16,225 nucleotides of DNA from the NCBI GenBank assembly GCA_030746295.1, contig JASLMY010000104.1:1-16225 (forward strand), read 5' to 3'. The position numbers and the translations under genes are program-made. Below the pieces are notes generated by a model that saw only the letters and a list, made by a program, of their open reading frames with translations, was not told the origin of the DNA and searched no databases. Shown here in pieces: positions 1 to 6,956 of this stretch. Position 1 is the first letter of the stretch. Each line of letters starts with the position of its first letter. The stretch comes from Alphaproteobacteria bacterium (GTDB taxonomy: Bacteria > Pseudomonadota > Alphaproteobacteria > GCA-2731375).

Positions 1-8
1 AACTTATT

Positions 9-26
9 GATTCTTATATCAGAATC
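9..26. repeat. 6-bp inverted repeat with 6-base loop
   Basis: GATTCT at 9-14 and AGAATC at 21-26 are exact reverse complements separated by TATATC. The element could be an operator half-site pair or a remnant of a terminator hairpin of a gene left of the window. No T-run follows it on the plus strand, so an intrinsic terminator in that direction is unlikely. A 6-bp arm can arise by chance. Confidence 0.35.
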
Positions 27-55
27 GTCTCAAAAGGTCAGCAATTGCCGCTTCC

Positions 56-71
56 ATCCGGGAAATCCGGG
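56..71. repeat. Direct repeat ATCCGGG x2, 9-base period
   Basis: ATCCGGG occurs at 56-62 and again at 65-71, separated by AA. This gives about one helical turn between copies, as for tandem binding sites of a regulator. It lies ~75 bases upstream of the proposed -10 of the amidase promoter. No regulator family is recognised. Confidence 0.3.
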
Positions 72-119
72 TTGAAAACACGCGAGGTCGAATCTTCTTC
101 CCTTCTTTTCGAACAGGCG

Positions 120-150
120 CCGACCTGGCCCGGCCGATTTGGCGTATAGT
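120..150 (+). promoter_or_regulatory. Possible promoter of the amidase operon
   Basis: TATAGT at 145-150 is a good -10 match. The best -35 candidate is CCGACC at 120-125, which keeps only the GAC core and has a long 19-base spacer, so the -35 is weak. A start near base 157 would give a leader of about 40 bases before the ATG at 197. The -10 and the following bases (ATAGTCGCGC, 146-155) recur ahead of the GlcG/HbpS gene. Confidence 0.35.
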
Positions 151-196
151 CGCGCTTCGATCCCGGATTTTGGGCGTGAGGAGGGGAGGGGCGGCG

Positions 197-1597
197 ATGG
201 CTCGGACTGCAGTGCACTATCTCGAATTGGGGGAGGTCGCCCGCCGCATTCGGTCCAGGGAGATCTCTCCGGTGGCGCTGGCCGAGGCCATGCTGCGTCG
301 GATCGAGCGACACGACCGCAAGCTGCGTGCCTATGCGACGGTCACTGCCGAGCTGGCGCTGGCGCAAGCCGGCAAGGCAGAGGCCGAGATCGCCAAGGGG
401 CGCATTCGCGGCCCGCTGCACGGCGTGCCGATCGCGGTCAAGGACCTCTGCTACACCCGCGGCATCGTCACGGCGGCGGGGATGCCGCTCAACGCCCGCT
501 TCAAGCCGCGCCACGACGCCACGGTGGTCAAGCGCTTGCGCGATGCCGGCGCGGTCCTGCTCGGCAAGTTGCAGATGACCGAAGGCGCCTTCGCCGAGCA
601 CCATCCAGACATCCCCGCGCCCCGGAACCCATGGAACGGCGCGCATTGGACCGGCGTCTCCTCCAGCGGCTCGGGCGTCGCCACGGCGGCCGGCCTCTGC
701 TACGCCTCGCTCGGCTCGGACACCGGCGGCTCGATCCGCTTTCCCTCCGCCGCCAACGGCCTGACGGGCCTGAAGCCGACCTGGGGCCGGGTCTCGCGCT
801 ACGGCGTCTTCGACCTGGCGCCGAGCCTCGACCATGTCGGTCCGATGTGTCGCAGCGCCGCCGACTGCGCCGCCATCCTGGGCGCGATCGCCGGCCCCGA
901 TCCGAACGACCCGACGGCGGCACCGCTGCCGGTGCCGAACTACCTCGCCGGTCTGGAGCGGCCGATCCGGGGCCTGCGTATCGGCATCGATTCCGCCTAC
1001 AACGCCAAGGGCGTCGATACGGAGATGCGCCGCACCGCCAAGGACGCGGCCGCGGTCTTCAAGGCGCTGGGCGCCGACCTGCGGCGCGTTAGCTTTCCCG
1101 ACGTGGAGGCGGTGACGCGGGAATGGATGGCGCATTGCGGGGTCGAGACCGCGCTTGCGCACGAGGCGACCTATCCAAGCCGCAAGGCGGCCTACGGACC
1201 GGCGCTCGCCGGCCTGATCGAGCTCGGCCGCGGCCTGTCGGCGATGGACTACCAGCGCCTGCGCCTGACCCGCCAGAACTTCAACGGGGCGCTTGCCCGG
1301 ATGTTCGACGACATCGACCTGTTGCTGATCCCTGCCCAGTGGCGGGCCTCGCCGACGCTCGACGAAATCCAGGCGCTGCGCCGTAACCAGAAGGGACGGC
1401 CTTCATTGATGCGCTTCAGCGCCCCCTTCGACTACAGCGGCAGCCCGGCGCTGACCCTGCCATCGGGCTTCACGCCAGCGGGCATGCCGATCGCGATCCA
1501 GCTCGTCGGCCGCCATTTCGAAGAGGACGTGGTGCTGCGCGCCGGTCACGCCTTTCAACGCGAGACCGATTGGCACAGAACGCATCCGAAAATCTAG
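197..1597 (+). CDS. Amidase signature family amidase
   Basis: A 466-aa enzyme of the amidase signature (GatA/AtzE-type) family, which hydrolyses carboxamides to acid and ammonia with a Ser-cisSer-Lys triad. The triad can be read: Lys82 in GVPIAVKDL, a serine/glycine-rich loop at 155-160 with Ser155 as the likely cis-Ser, and nucleophile Ser179 in GSDTGGSIR. The length is normal for the family. The ATG at 197 is chosen because a strong GAGGAGGGGAGGGG purine tract (178-191) precedes it; an in-frame TTG at 170 has no such site. The downstream MetX-like gene follows after 18 bases, so the two are probably co-transcribed. This is not GatA: gatB and gatC are absent and the C-terminal half is generic. 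The substrate is unknown. The context of HutI-like and hydantoinase-type enzymes suggests a step in breakdown of a cyclic or N-carbamoyl compound (inference). Confidence 0.93.
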   Translation: MARTAVHYLELGEVARRIRSREISPVALAEAMLRRIERHDRKLRAYATVTAELALAQAGKAEAEIAKGRIRGPLHGVPIAVKDLCYTRGIVTAAGMPLNARFKPRHDATVVKRLRDAGAVLLGKLQMTEGAFAEHHPDIPAPRNPWNGAHWTGVSSSGSGVATAAGLCYASLGSDTGGSIRFPSAANGLTGLKPTWGRVSRYGVFDLAPSLDHVGPMCRSAADCAAILGAIAGPDPNDPTAAPLPVPNYLAGLERPIRGLRIGIDSAYNAKGVDTEMRRTAKDAAAVFKALGADLRRVSFPDVEAVTREWMAHCGVETALAHEATYPSRKAAYGPALAGLIELGRGLSAMDYQRLRLTRQNFNGALARMFDDIDLLLIPAQWRASPTLDEIQALRRNQKGRPSLMRFSAPFDYSGSPALTLPSGFTPAGMPIAIQLVGRHFEEDVVLRAGHAFQRETDWHRTHPKI

Positions 1598-1615
1598 CTT
1601 GGGAGCGTGTCGGCG

Positions 1616-2638
1616 ATGAGCGAGCGCGACTGCGACGTCTTCGAGATCGAGAACCTGATCCTGCAACGCGGCATCACGCTGCCCAAGGTCGAGCTCGCCT
1701 ACCAGACCTATGGCAAGCTCAACGGCGACAAGTCGAACGTCATCCTCTACCCCACCTCCTATGGCGCCCAGCACACCGACATCGAGTGGCTGATCGGACC
1801 GCGGCGAATCCTGGACCCGACCGACTGGTTCATCGTCATCCCCAACATGTTCACGAACGGCCTCTCGACCTCGCCCAGCAACATGGCGCCGCCCTTCGGG
1901 CCCGAGCGCTACCCGGTCTTCACCCACTGGGACAACGTGCAGGCGCAGAGCCGGCTCCTGACCGAGGTCCTTGGCGTGGAGAGCCTGGCGCTGGTCTACG
2001 GCTGGTCGATGGGCGCGCAGCAGGCGCTCCATTGGGGTGCCATCTTTCCGGAGCGGGTGCAACGGATCCTGGCGCTCTGCGGCTCGGCCAAGACCTCAAT
2101 TCACAACCAAGTCTTCCTGCAGGCGGTGCGGGCGGCGCTGACCGGCGATCCGAGCTGGCGGGGCCACTACTTTGACGCGCACCCGACGCGGGGCCTGCGC
2201 GCCATGGGCCGGGTCTATGCCGGTTGGGCGATGTCGCAGGCCTTCTACCGCGAGCGGGTTTACGAAGAGGTCGGCTTCGCCTCGCTGGAGGACTTCCTGG
2301 TGCGTGGCTGGGAGGCGAACTTCCTCCGGCGCAACGCCCACGACCTCCTGGCCAGCCTCGATACCTGGGCCCAGTCGGACATCTCCGACAACGAGATCTA
2401 CGGCGGCGACCTGGCCCGCGCGTTGGCGGCGATCACCGCGCGGGCGATCGTCATGCCTTCGTCCACCGACCTCTATTTCACGCCCGAGGACAGCGAGGCC
2501 GAGACGCGGTTGATGCCGAACGCCGAGTTCCGGCCGATCGAATCGATCTGGGGCCATCGGGCCGGCAACCCGACCCTCAATCCGGCCGACGAGGCGGCCT
2601 TGCGGGCGGCGGTGACGGATCTGCTGAGCGAGAGTTGA
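1616..2638 (+). CDS. Alpha/beta hydrolase, MetX (homoserine O-acetyltransferase)-like
   Basis: A 340-aa alpha/beta-hydrolase-fold protein. The N-terminal half follows the MetX family (LAYQTYGKLN, then a WFIVIPNMFTNG stretch), with the nucleophile Ser131 in GWSMGAQ, Asp285 in STDLYFTPED and His314 in WGHRAG forming a plausible triad. The lid segment (about 180-255) does not show the usual MetX pattern with its conserved Arg and Tyr, and no methionine-biosynthesis gene is nearby. A hydrolase or acyltransferase acting on another small molecule is therefore more likely than methionine synthesis (inference). ATG 1616 is preferred over GTG 1607: GGGAG at 1601-1605 sits 10 bases from the ATG but only one base from the GTG. 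It lies 18 bases after the amidase and 66 bases before the GlcG-like gene. Confidence 0.88.
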   Translation: MSERDCDVFEIENLILQRGITLPKVELAYQTYGKLNGDKSNVILYPTSYGAQHTDIEWLIGPRRILDPTDWFIVIPNMFTNGLSTSPSNMAPPFGPERYPVFTHWDNVQAQSRLLTEVLGVESLALVYGWSMGAQQALHWGAIFPERVQRILALCGSAKTSIHNQVFLQAVRAALTGDPSWRGHYFDAHPTRGLRAMGRVYAGWAMSQAFYRERVYEEVGFASLEDFLVRGWEANFLRRNAHDLLASLDTWAQSDISDNEIYGGDLARALAAITARAIVMPSSTDLYFTPEDSEAETRLMPNAEFRPIESIWGHRAGNPTLNPADEAALRAAVTDLLSES

Positions 2639-2653
2639 GCGCGGCGCCCGTGG

Positions 2654-2664
2654 CATAGTCGCGC
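2654..2664 (+). promoter_or_regulatory. Possible -10 element ahead of the GlcG/HbpS gene
   Basis: CATAGT (2654-2659) followed by CGCGC shares the 10-mer ATAGTCGCGC with the amidase leader (146-155). It would start a transcript near 2666, giving a 39-base leader much like that of the amidase. No convincing -35 is seen. The element may instead be a shared regulator site, or chance. Confidence 0.25.
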
Positions 2665-2704
2665 GTCTGATAACGACAACCGTCAACAAGAAGGAGAAAG
2701 AGCT

Positions 2705-3100
2705 ATGGCGCTGACGTTGGAGGAAGCGAATCGCATCGCCGCCGGGGCCTTGGCCAAGGCCGAGGCGCTGGGTATCAAGATCAACGTCGCGGTCTGCGAT
2801 GGCGGTGGCCGCCTGATCGCCTTTCAGCGCATGGACAACGGCTTTTGGGCCGCCGGCTTCGGCTGCCAGGGCAAGGCCATGGCCTCGGCCGCCTTCGGCC
2901 GGCCGAGCGGCGACCTCACCGAGCGGGCCGACCACCCCACCTTCCGCGGCATCGTCGCCGCCGAGGGCGGCCACATGATCCTGGGCCAGGGCGGCATGCC
3001 GATCGTCCGCGACGGCGTCATCGAGGGCGCCTGCGGCGTCGGTGGCGGCACCGGCCAAGAAGACGAGGACTGCGCCCGGGCGGGCATCGACTGCCTCTGA
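2705..3100 (+). CDS. GlcG/HbpS-family (DUF336) protein
   Basis: A 131-aa protein of the GlcG/HbpS family, recognised by the N-terminal LTLEEANRIA...A.A.G...NVAVCDGGGRLIAFQRMD pattern, the PTFRGIVAAEGG stretch, and the C-terminal GVGGGTGQEDEDCARAG motif (usual form G(G)xxGEQDExxAxAG). Its length is typical. Members are small octameric proteins, some of which bind heme or cobalamin or sense redox state; many are encoded beside catabolic enzymes with no assigned role. No signal peptide is visible, so it is probably cytoplasmic. AAGGAG at 2691-2696 is well placed for ATG 2705. The HutI-like gene starts 18 bases after its stop, so the two are probably co-transcribed. A role in protecting or presenting a pathway intermediate would be a guess. 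Confidence 0.85.
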   Translation: MALTLEEANRIAAGALAKAEALGIKINVAVCDGGGRLIAFQRMDNGFWAAGFGCQGKAMASAAFGRPSGDLTERADHPTFRGIVAAEGGHMILGQGGMPIVRDGVIEGACGVGGGTGQEDEDCARAGIDCL

Positions 3101-3118
3101 GCCCGCCGGGGCCGGGCC

Positions 3119-4369
3119 ATGTGGGACAGCCTCTGGCGGAACGCCACGCTGGCGACGATGGCGGGCGACGGCGCCTCGGGCCTGGTCGAGGCCGGGGCAC
3201 TGGCGGCCGAGGCAGGCCGCATTGCCTGGCTGGGGCCGGAGGCGGCACTGCCGGGGGCGCCGGCAACGCTGGCCCATGAGGTGCATGACCTCGGCGGCTG
3301 CCTAGTGACGCCGGGCCTGGTCGACCCGCACACGCATCTGGTCTTCCTGGGCTCCAGCCTGACCGATTTCGAGGTCCTGGCCGCCGGCGGCGGCCGCGCC
3401 GATTTGGAGCCGGCGGGTGCCGGCATCATCGGCCTGGCGCTCCGCACCCGGGAGGCGAGCGAGGAAGCGCTCTTCGAGGACAGCGCCGGGCGGATCAAGG
3501 CCCTGATCCAGAACGGCGTCACCACGGTCGAGAGCAAGTCCGGCTCGGGCCTGGATTTCGACTCCGAGCTGAGACTGCTGCGGGTCTCGCGCGCGCTCGG
3601 CCGCGCGTTCCCGGTCGATGTGGTCTCGACCTTTCTGGGCGCCCACGGCCTGCCGCCGGAATACGCCGGGCGACGCGACGACTACGTCGACTTCCTGGTC
3701 GCGCGGCTGCTGCCGGCGGCGATCGCGGCCGATCTCGTCGACCAGGTCGACGGCTTCTGCGACCGGGCCGGCTTCACCCATGCGCAGATGTCAAAGCAGT
3801 TCGACCTGGCGGTGGCGCACGGCCTGCCGGTGAAGCTGCATGCCGACCAGTACACGGATTTCGGCGCCGGCGCGCTGGTCGCCAAGTATGACGGTGTCTC
3901 GGCGGACCACTTGGAGTACGCCTCCGAGGCAACTATTGGGGCCATGGCCGAGGCCGGCACCGTGGCGACCTTGATCCCCGGTGCCCACTGGTCGCTGCAC
4001 GAGACGACGCGGCCGCCGGTGACGCGCTTCCGCGAGGCCGGCGTGGCGATGGCGCTCGCCACCAATTGCAACCCGGTCAGCTCGCCCGCGACCTCGCCCA
4101 GCGTCATCATGCACATGGCCTGCCACCTCTTCGGCCTGACGGCGGCAGAGGCGCTGGCCGGCTTTACGGTCAACGGCGCCAAGGCGCTCGGTCTCGAGGC
4201 CGACCGCGGCAGCCTCGAGGTCGGCAAGCTCGCCGACCTGGCGGTCTGGGAGGCGCGCCACCCGGCCGAGCTCTCCTATTGGATTTCCGGTACCGCCCCC
4301 GTCACCGTGATCAAGCGCGGTCGGGTCGTGCACGTTCGGGCGCCAAACGGGCCAATCCCGCGTGCCTGA
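3119..4369 (+). CDS. HutI-like amidohydrolase (imidazolonepropionase family, altered active site)
   Basis: A 416-aa metal-dependent amidohydrolase whose whole length follows HutI: TPGLVDPHTHLVF (His71, His73), ESKSGSGLD, STFLGAHGLPPEY (His176), KLHADQ (His241), SADHLEY (His264), and a C-terminal GSLEVGKLADLAVW strand. HutI hydrolyses 4-imidazolone-5-propionate to formiminoglutamate in histidine breakdown. Aligned by eye to the Bacillus subtilis enzyme, the residues contacting the substrate are changed: Arg89 to Ser80, Tyr102 to Arg93, Tyr152 to Ser143. The expected metal-ligand Asp324 is Asn316 (ATNCNP). No hutH, hutU or hutG is in the window. A different cyclic substrate, or loss of activity, is plausible; ordinary HutI function cannot be excluded. 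The ATG at 3119 fits the family start (WDSLWRNATLATM), though its ribosome site is weak. The stop lies 8 bases from that of the convergent UroD-like gene. Confidence 0.88.
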   Translation: MWDSLWRNATLATMAGDGASGLVEAGALAAEAGRIAWLGPEAALPGAPATLAHEVHDLGGCLVTPGLVDPHTHLVFLGSSLTDFEVLAAGGGRADLEPAGAGIIGLALRTREASEEALFEDSAGRIKALIQNGVTTVESKSGSGLDFDSELRLLRVSRALGRAFPVDVVSTFLGAHGLPPEYAGRRDDYVDFLVARLLPAAIAADLVDQVDGFCDRAGFTHAQMSKQFDLAVAHGLPVKLHADQYTDFGAGALVAKYDGVSADHLEYASEATIGAMAEAGTVATLIPGAHWSLHETTRPPVTRFREAGVAMALATNCNPVSSPATSPSVIMHMACHLFGLTAAEALAGFTVNGAKALGLEADRGSLEVGKLADLAVWEARHPAELSYWISGTAPVTVIKRGRVVHVRAPNGPIPRA

Positions 4370-4377
4370 AGACGGCC

Positions 4378-5526
4378 CTATTGGTAGTGGTGCTTCAGGC
4401 CGGTATCGAACATGGCGACGATGTTCTCGGGCGGCACCTCGTATTGGATGTTGTGGACGGCGTTCAGGATGTAGCCGCCCTGCTTGCCGAAGACGTCGAT
4501 GCAGTGCTGGGCCTCGGCCTGGACCTCGTCGGCCGAGTGGTAGGGCAGGATCTCCTGGGTGTTGACGCCGCCCCAGAAGGCCATTCGGTCGCCGAACTCG
4601 CCCTTCAGCCGTTCGGGCTCCATGTTCCGGGCCGTCACCTGCACCGGGTTCAGGCAGTCGACGCCGATGTCGACCAGATGGTCGATGAATTGGTAGGCCG
4701 AGCCGCAGCAGTGGAAGAGCGACTTGCCTCCGGTAAGCGACTTCAGCGTCTGGATGATGCGCTCATGGCGCGGCTTGATGAGCCGGCCGTAAGTGCCGTC
4801 CGGGTCGAACATGCAACCGTCTTGGGTGCCGAGGTCCTCGCCGAAGAAGATCACGTCGACGTTCTCGGGCCCCGCCTCGCGGATCATGTTCTCCGAGGCG
4901 CGGATATTGTAGTCGGCCAGCCGATCCATCAGGTAGCAGGCGGCGTCCGTGGCCTTGAAGAGGTCTTTCAGGAAGGCCTCCATGCCGCGCAGGCCATAGG
5001 CGCGGTGGATCACCTGGTCAGGCACGTTCAGGACCAGGCAGTAGTCGCCCGATTCCTTGTAGCGGGCCACCTGCTCCTTGACGCCGGCGGCGATGCCCGG
5101 GTCGTCGGGATCGGGCCAGTCCATGGCGTCGATCCGATCCCGCGTCAGCTTGCCGCCGTGGAGCGGCCCATCCTTGTAGAGGAAATGCTTATCGTCGCTG
5201 CCGACGGTACCCTTGAAGGTGACGCCGAAGTGATCGATGTAGGTCAAGTCGTCGACCCAGCGCCCGCCGGCGCCGCGGCGACCTGGGGCGATAATCGGTC
5301 GGGTGTCGACGCCAAAGCGCTGCAGTACACTTTCGTCCGGCAATGCCAGATGGTTCAGCTTCGACATCATGCGGGTCTCGTGCTCGAGCCCCAGATGCGC
5401 CTTCAGCCGCTCATACGCGTCCAGCACGATGCCTGAGGCGCCGGTGCCGGCGAGGTCGATGGGCACGCGGTCCGGCTCCTCATGCGCGATCGCCGCCAGC
5501 ACCCGTTCCCTCGGTGTCCAAGACAT
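4378..5526 (-). CDS. Uroporphyrinogen decarboxylase / MtaA-type methyltransferase family protein
   Basis: A 382-aa TIM-barrel protein of the UroD/MtaA superfamily. Signs are the N-terminal TPRERVLAAIAHEEPDRVPID, the FHCCGS segment (His272, Cys274), the following DIGVDCLNPVQ and the WGGVNTQEILP strand. The His-x-Cys pair matches the first two zinc ligands of corrinoid methyltransferases such as MtaA/MtbA. Where these carry a third Cys near the C terminus, this protein reads ILNAVHNIQ. It is not heme-pathway HemE: it is longer and lacks the HemE N-terminal signature. It probably handles a methylated or carboxylated small molecule. No corrinoid protein gene or cobalamin riboswitch is seen nearby. 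On the coding strand GGGAGAAGGGGAGAG precedes the start and supports ATG 5526. Confidence 0.88.
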   Translation of the reverse strand: MSWTPRERVLAAIAHEEPDRVPIDLAGTGASGIVLDAYERLKAHLGLEHETRMMSKLNHLALPDESVLQRFGVDTRPIIAPGRRGAGGRWVDDLTYIDHFGVTFKGTVGSDDKHFLYKDGPLHGGKLTRDRIDAMDWPDPDDPGIAAGVKEQVARYKESGDYCLVLNVPDQVIHRAYGLRGMEAFLKDLFKATDAACYLMDRLADYNIRASENMIREAGPENVDVIFFGEDLGTQDGCMFDPDGTYGRLIKPRHERIIQTLKSLTGGKSLFHCCGSAYQFIDHLVDIGVDCLNPVQVTARNMEPERLKGEFGDRMAFWGGVNTQEILPYHSADEVQAEAQHCIDVFGKQGGYILNAVHNIQYEVPPENIVAMFDTGLKHHYQ

Positions 5527-5581
5527 GGTCTCTCCCCTTCTCCCTGCGCGGACGCCTGCAAAGCGTCGGCCATGGCATTAG

Positions 5582-5597
5582 CGCTAGATTATCATAG
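5582..5597. promoter_or_regulatory. GCTA...TAGC inverted repeat / AT-rich patch ahead of the UroD-like gene
   Basis: Read on the minus strand the patch is GCTATGATAATCTAGC, with GCTA/TAGC arms and a -10-like TATGAT inside. It sits in the 130-base gap between the small membrane protein and the UroD-like gene. No good -35 is found, so this is only a candidate promoter or operator. Confidence 0.25.
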
Positions 5598-5656
5598 CAG
5601 GCCGGTGGAACGATGGGATGCGGCCCTTTGGCACACCGCTCCGTCGCCGCCCCTCT

Positions 5657-5959
5657 TCAAGCCGCGGTCAGGGCCAGCATCCAGAGAACGGTTCCAAATC
5701 GCGCGATCTCGGCCCAGCGCGGCGGCCCGGCATAGCGGTTGGCGCTCCGCCAAACGGCGACGACGATCAGCACATTGTAGGGAACTGGCAGCAGGAAGGT
5801 CAGGACCAGGAGAACCGGGTCGGCGTCGTTGCCGATCAGGATCAGAAAGAGGGCGCTGGTAACGATGTTGAGCAGCAACCCGTAGCCCACGGCGTAGTGC
5901 CAGAAGGCTTCCGCCAGCGGGATCTCGCCAGCGCAAAGACGACTGATCAGCGCTCTCAT
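5657..5959 (-). CDS. Small three-helix membrane protein, unknown function
   Basis: A 100-aa protein I do not recognise. Hydrophobic stretches at about 22-43, 48-68 and 85-100 suggest three membrane helices; the middle loop holds NDADP and the loop before the last helix is basic (WRSANRYAGPPRW). The N terminus (MRALISRLCAGEIPLAEAFWHYAVGYG) looks like an amphipathic lead-in. Similar short proteins occur in alphaproteobacteria without a known role (general impression, not searched). It lies 36 bases after the alpha/beta hydrolase and 130 bases before the UroD-like gene on the same strand. No Shine-Dalgarno sequence precedes the ATG, and a TATACT box ends only 7 bases before it, so the transcript may be leaderless. 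Confidence 0.75.
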   Translation of the reverse strand: MRALISRLCAGEIPLAEAFWHYAVGYGLLLNIVTSALFLILIGNDADPVLLVLTFLLPVPYNVLIVVAVWRSANRYAGPPRWAEIARFGTVLWMLALTAA

Positions 5960-5966
5960 GCGCCCG

Positions 5967-5972
5967 AGTATA
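5967..5972 (-). promoter_or_regulatory. Candidate -10 box giving a leaderless transcript
   Basis: On the minus strand TATACT (5972 to 5967) is a 5/6 match to the -10 consensus. The expected start point is base 5960, one base before the ATG of the small membrane protein at 5959. The -35 region is poor: 16-18 bases upstream only GTCCGC, CGTCCG or ACGTCC is found. The same TGTATACT octamer serves as the proposed -10 of the SLC13 carrier. Confidence 0.35.
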
Positions 5973-5995
5973 CACCGGCCGCGGGCCAGCGGACG

Positions 5996-6802
5996 TCAGG
6001 GCGCGTGTCGAGCCAGGAAGTCGCGCAGCGCCCGGGCGCATTCGGGGCCGTGCGAGAACGAGACCCCGTGCCGGGAACCGGCGATCACGTGCAGCTCGCA
6101 GTCGGGCATGGCGCGCCAGCGTGCGGCCTGCTCCTCGACCGAGACGAAGGGGCTGTCGTCGGGGGCGATGGCGAGCGTCGGCAGGCCGATCTCCGGCAGC
6201 GCCGAGGTCAGATCGACCTGCACCAGCATGTCGACCAGGTCGACGCAGGCCTCCGGTGCCGAGCGGCGCTGCACCTCGTGGAACCAGTCGTACATCGGCG
6301 CGTTCAAGGCTCGATCGTGGAAGCGCAGGCCCATCAGCTTTTCCGACCATCGGTCCATGCCCAGTGCCGCAACGTCGTCGCGAAGCCGCTGGGCATTCTG
6401 GATGCTGCCGCCCCGGTGCGCCGCCGACACCGTGGTCAGCGTCGCCAGGGCACCGGCGTGGTGCGCGGCCATGTAGAGGCCGACCGTGCCGCCGGTGGAT
6501 TCGCCGACGAAATGCACCCGCTCCACCCCTGCCGCCGCCATCACCTGCAGCACGTCCTCGGCGATCTGCTCGATCAACCAGCCCGCCGCCCCGGCCGGCA
6601 CGAAGGAGCGGCCGAAGCCGCGCAAGTCCATGCGGATGATGCGATAGCGGTCCGCCAGCTCGGGCAGCCAGGTGACCCAGATGTCGTGATCGATGGCGAG
6701 GCCGTTCAGGAACAAGATGGTCTCGGGCGGCGCCTGCCAGGGCGGCACGAGGTCCGAAATCTCGTAGTAGAGGTCGCCTTCGGCGCGCTCCAACATGGGC
6801 AT
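5996..6802 (-). CDS. Alpha/beta hydrolase
   Basis: A 268-aa alpha/beta-hydrolase-fold enzyme. The oxyanion-side strand is ILFLNGLAID, followed by RIIRMDLRGFGRS, the nucleophile elbow GESTGG with Ser102, the acid in APDDSPF (Asp215 or Asp216) and His245 in GSRHGVSF. The length is typical of single-domain esterases, C-C hydrolases and enol-lactonases such as PcaD. The exact substrate cannot be read. The reading frame stays open further upstream but would then overlap the divergent racemase-like gene. ATG 6802 is chosen because GGAG (6811-6814 on the minus strand) lies 8 bases ahead of it. It probably heads the minus-strand group with the small membrane protein 36 bases downstream. Confidence 0.9.
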   Translation of the reverse strand: MPMLERAEGDLYYEISDLVPPWQAPPETILFLNGLAIDHDIWVTWLPELADRYRIIRMDLRGFGRSFVPAGAAGWLIEQIAEDVLQVMAAAGVERVHFVGESTGGTVGLYMAAHHAGALATLTTVSAAHRGGSIQNAQRLRDDVAALGMDRWSEKLMGLRFHDRALNAPMYDWFHEVQRRSAPEACVDLVDMLVQVDLTSALPEIGLPTLAIAPDDSPFVSVEEQAARWRAMPDCELHVIAGSRHGVSFSHGPECARALRDFLARHAP

Positions 6803-6836
6803 GACGGGTACTCCGGCATAATCGCGTTCGACCGAC

Positions 6837-6865
6837 AGTCTATTGCGCCGGCGGCCGAGAACGAA
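6837..6865 (-). promoter_or_regulatory. Possible promoter of the alpha/beta hydrolase
   Basis: On the minus strand TTCGTT (6865-6860) and TAGACT (6842-6837) are 17 bases apart. The -10 matches 4/6 and the -35 only 2/6. A start near 6830 would leave a 28-base leader that contains the GGAG ribosome site. The gap 6803-6956 must also hold the promoter of the divergent racemase-like gene; TAAGGT at 6916-6921 is a weak -10 candidate for it. Confidence 0.35.
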
Positions 6866-6956
6866 ACCGAACGTGGCCTCGCCTCTGCCTTCTCGCCATC
6901 GGCCGGCGCCCTCTGTAAGGTTGCGGGCCCTCGGCAAGCAGTGTTGGAGCCCCCGC

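Larger units (their letters stand above)
1..196. other. AT-richer leader region upstream of the amidase
   Basis: I see no gene in these bases. The first ~110 bases are clearly richer in A and T than the rest of the window. They contain a small inverted repeat (9-26), a 7-base direct repeat (56-71) and a possible promoter (120-150), which are listed separately. The long open frame on the minus strand that starts here and runs into the amidase has a low-complexity Arg/Gly/Ala-rich translation and is treated as a GC-driven shadow. Confidence 0.6.

Noticed and set aside
38..1162. Long minus-strand open frame (374 codons) over the amidase and its leader
   Set aside because: The translation is rich in Arg, Gly, Ala and Asp without a recognisable fold, and it opposes a clear amidase with a full catalytic triad. 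High GC keeps such shadow frames open.
6845..6909. Imperfect GC-rich inverted repeat (6845-6858 with 6899-6909) in the divergent gap
   Set aside because: The arms match only with an insertion, and GGCC/CCGG words are abundant at this base composition.
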